Below are positions 8,740 through 19,804 of a DNA stretch of 45,615 nt, one piece after another (within the stretch, counting starts at the first letter, position 1; each line of letters begins with the position of its first letter). The stretch is from Haplosporangium gracile (taxonomy: Eukaryota > Mortierellomycota > Mortierellomycetes > Mortierellales > Mortierellaceae), in assembly GCA_015499985.1 (NCBI GenBank), contig JAAAUF010000243.1, positions 1 to 45,615 of the forward strand, in the 5' to 3' direction. The notes beneath the pieces were generated by a model. The model had not been told where the DNA came from. It did not search any database and was given only the letters and a program-made list of their open reading frames with translations. The position numbers and the translations under genes are program-made.

Positions 8740-9620
8740 TTTTTTTGTAAGCTGTTATTGTTCGCACTTAAGAAAACAACAGCAGATGGCTCCCGTCATC
8801 CATGCGGCGAGGCGCTCCCACTCACCTCACCTACTCCCATGCCGTCTTCTCCTTTCGATGCTTTCAACTCCCTCAGAAAACAAAACGCTTCCTCATCATG
8901 ATACCCTTCACGAGAGAATAAAAAAAGTGTCGTTGTACACCTTAGATATCACATGCACTGCAATTGAGATTGAAAAGAATAGCTCTCGCAGAAAATTTTT
9001 AAAAATTAAAGTTTCGGCGTTATCTTCCAGTTTCCCTCGTGGTATCTAGTAGTTTTTTATACCTCTTTACCAGTCTTCGCCAGCGCCACCAAAGAAGAGT
9101 AAGGCATCACACTTTTTGCCTAAGGTGGCTGTCAATGACAACAAGAGAAAAACAAACCCCTCCGTGCCTAGTTTGTTCGGGTATCGTCAAGAAAAAACAG
9201 AAAAGGTGAGCGATGTGAACGAAAGCTGAGTATCACTTATTTTTCAAAGGAAAAAAGAATTATCTGTGTTCAGTGATTTGATTTTTTAAAAAGGTTGAGA
9301 GCCGGTTGCTCATAAAATTTAACAACAGCCCTGTTTGGGGGAAAGGAGGGCATGGGGGAAAGGGTGCGTAGAAATAGAGAGAATGAAAAAAAATAATGCA
9401 TGTGCCACTCTAGGCAATAGATCATGGAGGCTCTTGTGTGGATAATAATTCGCTTAGGAATTAGGTGCGTTTAGGAGAAACAAAGAAAAATTGACACCAG
9501 GTTATTAATGAGTGATCTTGAACATCGCACAGCCAAGATATGTGATATGGTTGAATGAAAAGTTTTGTTATTATTGTACAATGTTTGGAAGATAGAAGGA
9601 AAAGATAATAGAAGCTAGAT
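8740..9620. other. Intergenic region between the two cysteine-rich paralogues
   Basis: No gene recognised. AT-rich, with homopolymer runs and short random ORFs only. It contains the promoter distal part of the frameshifted gene and the 3' flank of the intact paralogue. Confidence 0.5.
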
Positions 9621-10034
9621 CTACAAAAGGGCACCAACGACAGCTATAGCAGCTCCGGCAGCGGTAACCTTAGCCGAGTTCAATCCACAGAACCCATTAC
9701 CAGCGCTGGTAGAAGAGACGTTATCACAGGTAATCTGGGCGGTAGCAGCGTTGACAATCGACACCAACATCTCCTTCACCTCGGCGGAGCACTTGTCGGC
9801 GCCAACACAGCCATTGGCCCAGTTCGTGTTGGCCTTAAGACCACACCAGCAGGCCTTCTCCCTGTCGGTAAAGCTGGAGCCAGTGGTCTTGGTGTCCTCG
9901 AGACCCTTGCAAGCAGGGGCAGCGGCGCTTTTGGCGTTGGTCATGCAGGTAATGCAGGCGTCACTGGGCACCGACTGGGCAGAGACGGAGAGGACGGCCA
10001 TGGCGGAGGTGGCGATGATGGTGGAGAAACGCAT
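9621..10034 (-). CDS. Secreted, probably GPI-anchored cysteine-rich protein (137 aa)
   Basis: Intact single-exon gene. Residues 1-20 (MRFSTIIATSAMAVLSVSAQ) are a signal peptide. The mature region has nine cysteines: DACITC, PACKGLED, KACWCGLKANTNWANGC, CVGADKC, ITCDN and GFC. The last 20 residues are hydrophobic behind a small-residue zone (NSAKVTAAG), a typical GPI signal, so the protein probably sits on the plasma membrane or in the wall. It is paralogous to 8264-8623: same cysteine order, same ACKGLE, CWC and NKC/DKC blocks, same strand, 1 kb apart. The family is not one I can name; CFEM proteins have eight cysteines in a different arrangement. Cell-surface function is inferred from topology. 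Confidence 0.8.
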   Translation of the reverse strand: MRFSTIIATSAMAVLSVSAQSVPSDACITCMTNAKSAAAPACKGLEDTKTTGSSFTDREKACWCGLKANTNWANGCVGADKCSAEVKEMLVSIVNAATAQITCDNVSSTSAGNGFCGLNSAKVTAAGAAIAVVGALL

Positions 10035-10140
10035 GATGGATGTAGATGTTTGTGTGGGGTGTTAGGTGGGAGAGAGTGCTTGTTGTGATTGTGGTTGAGA
10101 ACGAAGAGAATGGAGGAAAAAAGGAGGGATGATCGCCTTG

Positions 10141-10148
10141 TATTTATA
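10141..10148 (-). promoter_or_regulatory. TATA box of the intact cysteine-rich gene
   Basis: TATAAATA on the minus strand, 107 bp upstream of the ATG at 10034 and immediately downstream of a CT-repeat tract. Confidence 0.6.
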
Positions 10149-10163
10149 CTCTTTCTCAACCCG

Positions 10164-10206
10164 CTCTCTCTCTCTCCCTCTCTCTCCCTCTCTCTCTCTT
10201 TCCTCT
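10164..10206 (+). repeat. CT dinucleotide tract in a promoter
   Basis: About 40 bp of CT repeats broken by CCC triplets, 16 bp beyond the TATA box of the gene at 9621-10034 (GA repeat on the coding strand). Such tracts often keep promoters nucleosome-poor; that role is inferred. Confidence 0.6.
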
Positions 10207-11249
10207 TTTTTTGACTGTTGCTGTTCACTAACTAAGCGATGAGCCCAGATGAGTTCATTGCTTGGAGGCGCAATTTTTTTTTCTCATTCTTCTGTTTTGT
10301 CGGTTCTCTCGAATGCCCTACTCAAAGCCTCCGACAATCATTAGTAGCCTTCGTGGCACAGATGGGTGAGAAAAAAGATATATAGCCTGGTTTTCACCAA
10401 TAGGTAGTGGTGGGGAGGTGCATTTCCTGCAGAGTGATTATTCAATGGAGACTATGATAAAAAAAAAATCTTTTTTTTTCCTTCTTGAGATTTTGTAGAT
10501 GCTCTCAGGTCAGTCATTCTAAAATAAGGTTTTACTGCACCTGCCTTTGGTTTCCCTTTGTTTTTTACCCAGATTTCTCTCTTCTTTTCCATTTTACACA
10601 CATACCGTAGCTCACCTTTGCACTTCCAAGAGAGTCAGAGGCGCTATTTAATGTCTTCTTTACCGGTGTCTACAATGCCAGATACCGAAAATAGACTCCA
10701 AAAAAATCACCACAACGAGTAAAGTGCGTTTTTGGTGGCAAAAAAAAAAACCATCAATTCAGCGGATGTCAAAAAAAAAAAACACTTCCGTCTTTTCTCG
10801 GTTCTTTTAAATTAGGTTGAAGTGTCCAATACTCACAAGAGTCAATTGCTCACAAGAGTCGACACCTTGCTTTTACCCTATGTTTCATTTGCAATTGGAC
10901 CAAAATCGACACAGGCACTGCATATTTTTTTTTTCTTTTGAGCACTTTCACATTTTATTCCATCGTCTTTACTCCAATAGAAATGAACGTGTTGGCTTAT
11001 TGGTACACATGAAAAAGGAAATAAAAAAGAATCGCCATGCAGTTCATCTTAGCCGAGACTTTTTTTTTTAAATCTCGTTTTGCACAGCCAAGGAACATAT
11101 TCTCCTAGAAAGACACGTCTATCCTAAGACACCAGAAGAAACAATCGTAACGAACATAGGCCCAGACATATAGAATGCATGCTTCATTTTTTCAAAAGGT
11201 ATCTCATATTTTATGTACATCAACTTAACCAACAAACAACCCTCCATAC
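10207..11249. other. Intergenic region, no gene seen
   Basis: Homopolymer A and T runs are frequent. A 12-bp direct repeat CTCACAAGAGTC occurs at 10832-10843 and 10849-10860 (17-bp period). ORFs are short and without motifs. The 3' flank of the ABC transporter lies at the right end. Confidence 0.5.
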
Positions 11250-14200
11250 TCAAAACTCGCCAGCTTGTTCAGCAAGCCCTCTAAACAACCCCTCCTCCGT
11301 CCTCAACAACATCTCCGGCTCCTCAAACTCCTTCATTCGTCCCTTCTCCAACACCAAAATCTTATCAGAATCCATGACCGTCTTGATCCGATGCGCAATC
11401 GTCAACACCGTCCTATCCGCAAACTCCTTCCGGATCGTCTTTTGAATCAAATCATCCGTCTCCACATCCACAGCCGCCGTGGCTTCGTCAAGAACCAGGA
11501 CTTTGGCCTTACGGAGGAGGGCACGCGCGAGACAGATGAGCGATCGTTGGCCGACTGAGAAGTTATCACCGTTCGGGGAGACTTCGAAGGAGAGACCGCC
11601 AGAAAGAGAGGCGATATGGGACTTGAGATGGGCGCGTTCGAGTGCGGTCCAAAGGTCGGCGTCGGAGAGTTCTTGGAAGGGGTCGAGGTTGTCGCGAATG
11701 GTCCCTGCAAAGAGGGTGGGGTCTTGAGGGATGATGGCCAGATGGCGACGGAGATCATTTAATCCAAGAGTCGAGATGTCGACCCCGTCGATTTCGATTG
11801 ATCCACCTTTGCGCCCAGAGGAGAAAAGTCCTCCGGCTCCCAAGGGTTCGAAATGCAAGGACTCGGATCCATGATCCTGGAGTTTCGCAGACGACAACGC
11901 AGAGGAGGGATCACTGGCACGGGCCCAGAAGCTATCAGCGGCCTCGATGATCCGGAACAACGCTAAAGTCAACGATGACTTGCCAGCTCCCGTCCTCCCC
12001 ACAATCCCAACTTTCTCTGCAGGGCTTACCGAGAACGACACATCCTTGATGACCAGATCCAACCCCTCACGGTACCTCGTCGAATAATTCTTGAAGACGA
12101 CCTTACCCTGTTGAGGCCAGTTCACGGGCAGATGAACACCAGTCTTGACGGGGGCCTCGGTCGGTTTCTGAGAGTACTCCAACACACGCTCAACAGAGAT
12201 CAACAGGTTCTGGGTCTCGCAGACGGTCCGGACAAAATAGTTGATGTAACCCACAATACCGAGCGCATAACTCAAAGCCAATCCGACCATACTCGGATCC
12301 AACTTGTCGACATACAGGACTGCAAGTGCCGCAGCCGAGAAATTGACAACCCCACCCAGGATCTCGACACGGATCTGAAGCCAGCGGTTGATGATGAGAA
12401 AGATGTTCTTCCGGATGGTCGTCAGGTCGGTATGGGCCTCGTTCTGCGCCACAAATTGTTGCACCAGCCCCTTCATGACTCGGATGGTCGTCACTCCTGA
12501 AATGGTCTCACTGAAATGCTGATACAGCGGCGAATTCGACACCGAAATAAGACGACGAAGACTATTGGCCGACCGGATATAATAATCCTGAACCAGGAAG
12601 AATAAGAACGCCAACGGAGGAACGGCAACCAAAAAGGCTGGCGTCGCATACCCAATAATTAACAGCGTCCCCGTAATATGAAAGCTGAACCCAATCATAT
12701 CATTATAGTTCTCAGGCAGCCGAGAATCGATAGCACCAACATCTGACGAGAACCGGTTGACGATGCGACCCTGGGGGGTGGTGTCAAAGAAGCTCATCGG
12801 CAGACGAAGGATCCGGGTGAGGAGGGCATCGTGAAGGGTGCGGGCGGCTTGGATACCACAGACGACTTGACTGACATAGTTGACAAAGACGTCGAGGATG
12901 ACGTAGAAAAGGATCATAAAGCCGTAAACGGTGAGGTAGTAGGATGCCTTTTGGGCTGGCGGGCCGCCATGTTCTTCTTCTTCCGAGTCGCTGATCCAAT
13001 GACGGAGCCAGAGATTTGTGAGAATGTGGGAACCCATTGATGTTGCGAATAGGGTCACACACAAAAGCGCGTTCCTATACGTGCTACTCGCATCGATTCC
13101 ACAAAAAGAACAAAAAAGAAGGGGAATGGTTAGCAGCGAACCTAAGGTAACTAATGTCCGTTGTCAGTATCGATACATAACTAAACAAAGGAAGAACTGC
13201 TCGTGACAACTTACACAGCTCTGACATAAGCAGCAGCGATGTTCCAGCCGACCTTGCCGTCCTCCATGGTCTCATCCGCAACCAGCTCACCAGACTTCTC
13301 CTTATCATCACCACCCTTCTTGTCACCATCCTCCTCCTCCTCCCCAACAATAGTGTTCCTTTCACTATCAACATCACCCTCCTCGGCCGCCGCCTCGATA
13401 GCCGTAGAATCGCGTTGGTGCTTGATGCTCCTTTTAGCCTTCTTGGCCACCGAAAAGTCCTTGATCAACTGATAGAACGCGTCCCGAGACTCCATCAACT
13501 GTTGGTACCCACCGGTCTCGGAGACAGCTCCATCCTTCAACACCACAATTTGATCGACATTCTCCAAATGATGAATCCCATGAGTCACCAACACACGTGT
13601 CTTATCCTTCAACAATCCCTGGGGTCCAATCAAGTGCTGCCACAGATGTTGATCAACATGGGCATCGACTGCACTCAGAGGATCGTCCAGCAAGTACACA
13701 TCCGCATCCTGGTAGGCCGCACGAGCAAGCGAAACACGTTGCTTCTGTCCACCAGAGAGGTTGATACCGCGCTCTCCAATCTCGGTCTGATCGCCGGCGG
13801 GAAGCATCCCAAGGTCGGGGCGGAGGCCACTAGCGGTCACGACCCGGTCATAGAGGTTCTTGTCAAAGGGCTTGCCAAACAGAATATTGTCTTTGACGGT
13901 TGCGTTGCAGATCCAGGCTTGCTGAGGAACGTAAACAACATCACCGTAAACCTTGACTATTCCTTGCTTCTTGTACATCTCGCCCATGATCGCATTCAGC
14001 AAGGACGACTTTCCCTGACCGATGCGACCGACTATAGCTGTGAGAGATCCAGCAGCGATGTCAAGGTTGATATTCGAGAGGACGGATCTGTAGGGGGCAT
14101 GGGAAGTGGTGGTCGTCGATCCAGAGAGCAGAGGCTGGCGCTCAGCATCCATGGCAGAGAGCTCGGGGGTATCAGCATCGGCAGCATCCGCGACGACAGG

Positions 14201-16286
14201 CTGCTCCTTCTCCCAGGCAAAGGTACCATCGTCAATCTCAATCGCCATAGCCTTCCTGCCTTTGGGATTCTGCTGACGACTGAACCGCTGGACGACTGTG
14301 GTGTCAATCTCCTCCTGGACCAAGAAGGACTCGATACGTTTGATACCAATCTTAGCAGCGATGGCCGCAGAGATGACCATCGGAGCAAGACCAAGGGGTT
14401 TGTTTAACATGCCAAAGAGACCTATGCTGACAAAAATGACTTCGGGTGTCATACGTCCGGGAGTAAAGTTGGGTCCGCCGATGGTCGAGTAGACACTGAA
14501 GGTTGTCAAGGCCATAAGCAAGGTGATGGATGAGAAAAAGATTGCGAAACAGGAACGAAGAGTAGCCAAGGATTTTTCGGCCTTGATCTCGAGCCCACGC
14601 AGGCCATCGATCTTCTTGCGAAATGCATCTTCCCTAATAGTTTCAAATAAAAGATGAAAAAAATGTTTAGACACTCTATAACTATTGCGGACAAAATTAT
14701 CCCTATCAGCATATTTCAAATAAAGAGAAAGAGAGACTTACCAGCCATAGAGCTTGACGATCTTGATGTTGGACAAAACCTCAGACATCATCCTGACACG
14801 AGCATCCATGCGCTTCATTTTGTCCTCCTCATAGACACTCATGAACCCGGCAAACTTGCCCTGAATCGGCGTAATGATAAAGAACACTGCAAAGCCCGCA
14901 AACAGCGACCAACCCAAGATCCTGTATAATAAGAAGCAGCCGACAATCAATTCTAGAGGGAGGACGAACAAGAGCGGCAACATGTTGGACACCATAACCC
15001 ACTTTTCAGCATCAACCGCCATATGGTTGGTGATCTCGCCGACGGTGCTCTTTTGACGGGCCTGAGGCGACAGTTTGAGACTCTTACGGTAGATCATCGC
15101 GATAGTGGCCGCGCGGACCTGGTAACCCACTTCGAATAAACCTTGACTCGACCCGGCAATCAGGAGGGTGGCGGTTACATTGGCGACTAGGATACCCAAA
15201 GCGATCAAGAGCCCGTACTGGATTGATGGCGGTTCGGTCCCCTCGCGGATGGCGTTATGGTAGTTGACGAAGAATCCAAGAAGCTTACCAAAGATGGCGG
15301 GTGGCATAAAGTACAGGAAGGCTCCGAGCATACGACCAAACAGCAAAAATATGAGGCGACCCTCGAAAGAACTGAAGACTGCCTTGAACATAGAGGGGCT
15401 CTTACCCCTACTATTAGCGCGAGTTACCTCCTTCTCCCATGAGGCATTGACGCGTTCAAAGTTGACATGGGTCATGAGAGCAGCAGGTGCAATACCATCA
15501 ACGTCGTCTGGGCGAAGAGCACGCACAGCTCCAATAGAGATAGTCTCCTGAGCATAGTGGAAGGTCCATCGAGACCAGAGGTTTGCTTGCTGGTACGGGG
15601 TGAGATGTTCTTGTTGACGACTGGCGATTTGAACCTTGGTGTTGTGACGAGGGAGAGCTTCGATAACAAAGGCGAGGGCGATGACAACAGTAAAAGCAGC
15701 AAGGTTCTGGATGCAGGTGTCGTTGGTGGATGTGTCGGGGTTCTGGTGGAGGATGAAGAGTGCGAGGGAGGAGGTGATGATGGCGACGATGTAGTAGATG
15801 AACAGGTAGTCGGATGATCGGATCTCGTAGCGGTGCTCCATCTGATTCACCTTCAGTGCTGTTGCCTACATCCATAAGAAAAGGGAGAAGATGTTCAGCC
15901 TTTTTTTTTCTCACGAGCACAGACAGGGTCCATCCGTAACAACAAACAAAATAAAACAATGATGTGCATGCATGGCTTACCCACGCAATAAACATTAGGA
16001 GAGCACCAAGAGGGAGGCCGTTGGAAGCGTAAGGAGAAGCGGCGATGTAGAGGGCAAGTATGGACCCGAGGGCGATCAAGAGCTGAGTGGGCCAATAGAT
16101 CCACGCAGTGCGACCATAATTGTGAGGAGTGCGCTTGTTGTTGAGCCAGAGGATGCGAGAGACGAATGTGATGGTAGCGATGACAGCGGGAGGGCCAAGG
16201 AGGGTTGAGTATCCACCATGGTGCATCAGGTACTCGATCCAGACCTTTGTGGGATCACCCTGGTCTATCGGAAGGGCTGTTGACAT
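11250..16286 (-). CDS. ABCC-type (MRP/YCF1-like) full ABC transporter
   Basis: Four exons: 16286-15981, 15865-14742, 14633-13215, 13083-11250 (acceptor at 13074 is an in-frame alternative). The join is phase-consistent and gives 1560 residues. Exon 1 encodes a hydrophobic TMD0-like segment. TMD1 follows (exons 2-3). NBD1 has Walker A GRIGQGKSS (about 678), signature LSGGQKQ (about 768) and Walker B VYLLDDP with Asp in place of the catalytic Glu, normal for ABCC. TMD2 and NBD2 follow: Walker A GRTGAGKSS (about 1311), signature FSVGQRS (about 1456), Walker B VLVLDEA with the catalytic Glu. The linker before TMD2 is acidic. NBD2 has an extra segment of about 45 residues after Walker A. Family members export glutathione conjugates, bile acids or drugs at the vacuole or plasma membrane; the substrate here is unknown. 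Confidence 0.93.
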
Positions 16287-19200
16287 GAGTAAATGGGAAG
16301 GAATGAGGGATGAGGGATGGGGGATGGGGGATGGAAGATGGGGGAGGGGGAAGAGAGGAGAGAGTGCGAGCGAGGAGAAAAAAAAGAGGGAGGGGAATGC
16401 TTGCTTTTATCACTGTTAGCAATTGAAACTAATGAGATACAAACTAATTGATCAGTGGACTCGTTAGGATAGAGGCGCCACTACTTTTCGAATATCGAAC
16501 ACATCCACTCAATCTTTTTTCTCACTCTCCTGCTTATTTTGATTGTGAGCAAAAATAAACAAATAAGGATTTTCCTTCCCTCCCATTCATTTTTCGAACG
16601 GGGCGATAAGGTTCTAGAAGTACAGCCCAAAATAAGAGATAGTAGTTGACAAAGTGCCAGCTTTTCTGCACCCAGCAATGGTCAAAAAAGCAAAAACTAA
16701 GATTTTTGTCTGTTTGACTTTGACATCCCGCCACCGTTTGACCGCATGCGTTGTTTGACATACAAATATTTGTTCGCTTCGGCATTTGCTCTGCCCTTGC
16801 TCCTGTTCGGACAAAGAATAGACTCTAAGCAAGAACCCCCTTCCTCTTACTTTATCTCTCTTCTTCCAACTTTTTTCAAGCTAGTGATCTTGGCAAAAAG
16901 AGATATCGGTTGCGAATTTCCACAGTTGATAATGGGTGCGTGGATTTGTTGACAACAGATCTCCTCTCTTCTTTTGACACATTCTCCTTTCGAGCACGCG
17001 TATTGTGTGAGCAGGGCTGAAAAACGGACTTTGAAAAAAAAGGGGAATTCGACTATTAAATTAAAGCCTGCAGCACATCTCTCTCTCATACACGCACACA
17101 CCCACACGTTCGATCACATAACCTTTGTGCACCCTCCGCAGTTTTCGGCAACTGCATGATCATCCCCTATCCCGCTTTCATCCCCTAATAGACTCATCCT
17201 TCCTTCCAGAGCCAATTAGCTGTTGTATGGGAGGAAGCCCTACCTCATCGTGCGAGCACACGTGCGTATAGTAATAGTCAGAGCAGCCATCCCCCAGGCG
17301 CTACTTTGCAATTATGTAACATTGTATCTCCTTTTCCTCCACGCAGTGGTGTGATGGTGTAGTGATCTACGCGGCGCGTTGGAGAAAGAGAGTCAGATAG
17401 AAAAATTTAAGTCAGTCTCTTTCTCAACACACGCAAAAGAATAAATGAGTCCATAGTTGACGGAGGTAGGGAATGACAATTTAGATACATTAACACGATT
17501 TCTAAGGAACCAGAGCGCACAAGCGGAAAATCGAATCCGCTTCCAGTCACAGTGAACTATTAACTTCCCCTTAAGTGTTCTTGATGATTGATCACTTTAG
17601 GATGTGGCTGGCTTTAAAGGATCTTTACACCCCCACAAAATAAAATAAAAAAAGGTTGCACCGCCTCTAAGCGACAAATCTGCAGGGAATTATCCACTCA
17701 TAAGGGTCGCCCTTCTGGATCTCGCCTCGTCTTTTCTTTACTCGCAAAAATATATTTTCCACTTTTGATTTGTTGCGCGATAGAGGCCATGTTGATAAGA
17801 TGAAAGAGAAAGATAGAACTCGGGCTATGCTTAAATTGTCCGCCCTTTTTTTTTGTTCTAGTCCTTCATAAATGGCACGAAGGAAAAAGAGGAGGAGTAA
17901 GCAAGGATCTTTGTAGAGTTCGAAAAAAAACCATCGCATAAAAAGACAAGGGGGAGACAGCTGAGAAGGATTGGAGAGAAGGGCTTAACAGGTAAAAGGA
18001 CGACAAATCGGCAAGCTTATGATTTCACCGCGAGGAAACAAAAAAAAAAAAAAAAAATAGGCTCAGGAAGAAAGCAAGCAAAAGTCGGCAAGGGTTCTCT
18101 CTCTCTCTCCTTTCCTCCCCTTTTCCTTACAGGTGTCTGCAAAGTCGACCATCAGTTAAAGGTGGAAAGGGACAAGGGATCAAGGATGAAAAATCCTGCT
18201 GCGTATCGCAACTACTCATTCATAATATCATACGGCTGTCCATGTCCAGGCTTTGCCCTTTGTCGCCTCGTTCCTGTTTTTATTTCTGGCTGGCGTGCGC
18301 GGTCGTTAAAGCTGCGCGGAAGACGAAGGGAAGAAAGGCAAAATATAGAAGGGCTGGCTTGCTAGCAAGGCAATTGCGCCCCGTCCCTTTGAAAAAAAAA
18401 AGAAAAAGATACTAGAGGTGCATAACTGTTTGTACGACGAATCAACCCTGCTAAGAACAGAACTCGAGGGGAAGGTAGAGGGAATAAGGAGACGGATGTG
18501 GTGGACATATGATAGGGATAGGAAGAAGGGGTTTATTTTTGAATCCCGCAAGACGCTGGCTGTCTTTTTCTAGGGGAATAGGGAGATAGACAAAGTTCGC
18601 AGTAGAAAGACAGTCTGACTGACAAAGGGACAAAAGAGATTCGTAGGAATGTAAGGCTGTGCATAAATCCTCGGCCGAACAATGTCCTATACCCTTCCCC
18701 TCCCCCTTATCCTTCTACCTTACTCATATTGCTTAGCTATTCTTCCTCGCAATATTTTTCTTTGTCGTTGCTCGCTTGACTTACTTGTTGCTGCTCATTC
18801 ACCGTTGCTTGTCGTCAATTGTTCAGTTGCTCGTTGTCGATGGTTGATCGTTTCTACACACACCGCACCCTCGGGTTCCTTCCTTCAAACTGAGAGCTCT
18901 CAACTTTCGTCACCCCCGATCGTCCTAAACCGAGCCCCTCCTTTTTCACTTTTGTTGTGGTTTCTCGGCCATCAATTGACGCAAAAAGCAACTGAGTATC
19001 CGGGTAGAGGGTCTCAAAATCTTTGTGTCTTAGACTCTTAGTCGACTTCTTTTTTCATCTCGTTCGTTCTTCGATTAAGACATTAAGGCACGCATCACAT
19101 CATTTAAGAAACAAACACAATGGTTTAGCGACAAGGGCGCGGCGCAATTGGATGGATAGTGGTCGATGTAACTAATGCACCACAAAGATTCACATTTTTG

Positions 19201-19804
19201 TTATTCCGTTCACGTTTTGCTGCTCCGTCTTGTTTGTTTATTTGCTTCTTTTTTTCTTCTTTCCCGCTTGCCTGTAGGGCTGAGAACGCGACGACAACAT
19301 ACGCAAACCCCATCCCCCTTACATTTTCCCTCTCTGCATCCTTTGTCCAGTGGGACACTTTTTTCTTCTCTGCCCTAGAAAAAATATTTTTTGCTCACCA
19401 CTGCCACACCTAAAAATACAATGAAAAATCCGATGCTAGTTTTGGTCGTCGTTCCCTTTCTTTTTTGCTGCAGATACAGGATGATGGATGGGATGCACAG
19501 TGGGACCAGGGCTGGAAGTACATGCCACAGACAGCAGTTCACTCGTTTTTAGTCCCCATTGACTCGTCCGCTTGGGCATTGTTTTTCCATAAGTAGCCAA
19601 GGCCAACTCCCTCCTCGCCCACAATTTTTTTCCCCTTCTCTCCCGTCTTTCCTTCACCATTTTTGATTTCTTGTTCGCGTACCATATATTTAACACCTAA
19701 TTTTCAGCATTCACATCACATTCATAATCTCCTTTCCTCCCCCTCTCTTTTTGCATACATATATCCACTCCCACATTTTAACGACATAATACATACTCTT
19801 CAAG
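16287..19804. other. Gene-poor 3.5-kb intergenic region
   Basis: Divergent upstream regions of the ABC transporter (-) and the O-fucosyltransferase-like gene (+). Near the ABC start lie GATGGGGG-type repeats (16309-16350). The part from 18680 to 19800 is strongly pyrimidine-rich on the plus strand and may include a long 5' leader. ORFs such as 18682-19041 are pyrimidine-tract translations without motifs. No tRNA or snRNA recognised. Confidence 0.5.

Noticed and set aside
13415..14407. 330-residue plus-strand ORF inside the ABC transporter
   Set aside because: Antisense to exon 3 with its NBD1 motifs; low-complexity Leu/Asp composition typical of a shadow frame.
16755..16790. GTTCGCTTCGGCA resembling the U6 snRNA 5' end
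   Set aside because: The following ATATAC-type core and the ACAGAGA box of U6 are absent.
18682..19041. 119-residue plus-strand ORF
   Set aside because: It is a translation of a pyrimidine-rich tract; Leu/Ser/Pro-rich without motifs, probably 5' leader of the next gene.
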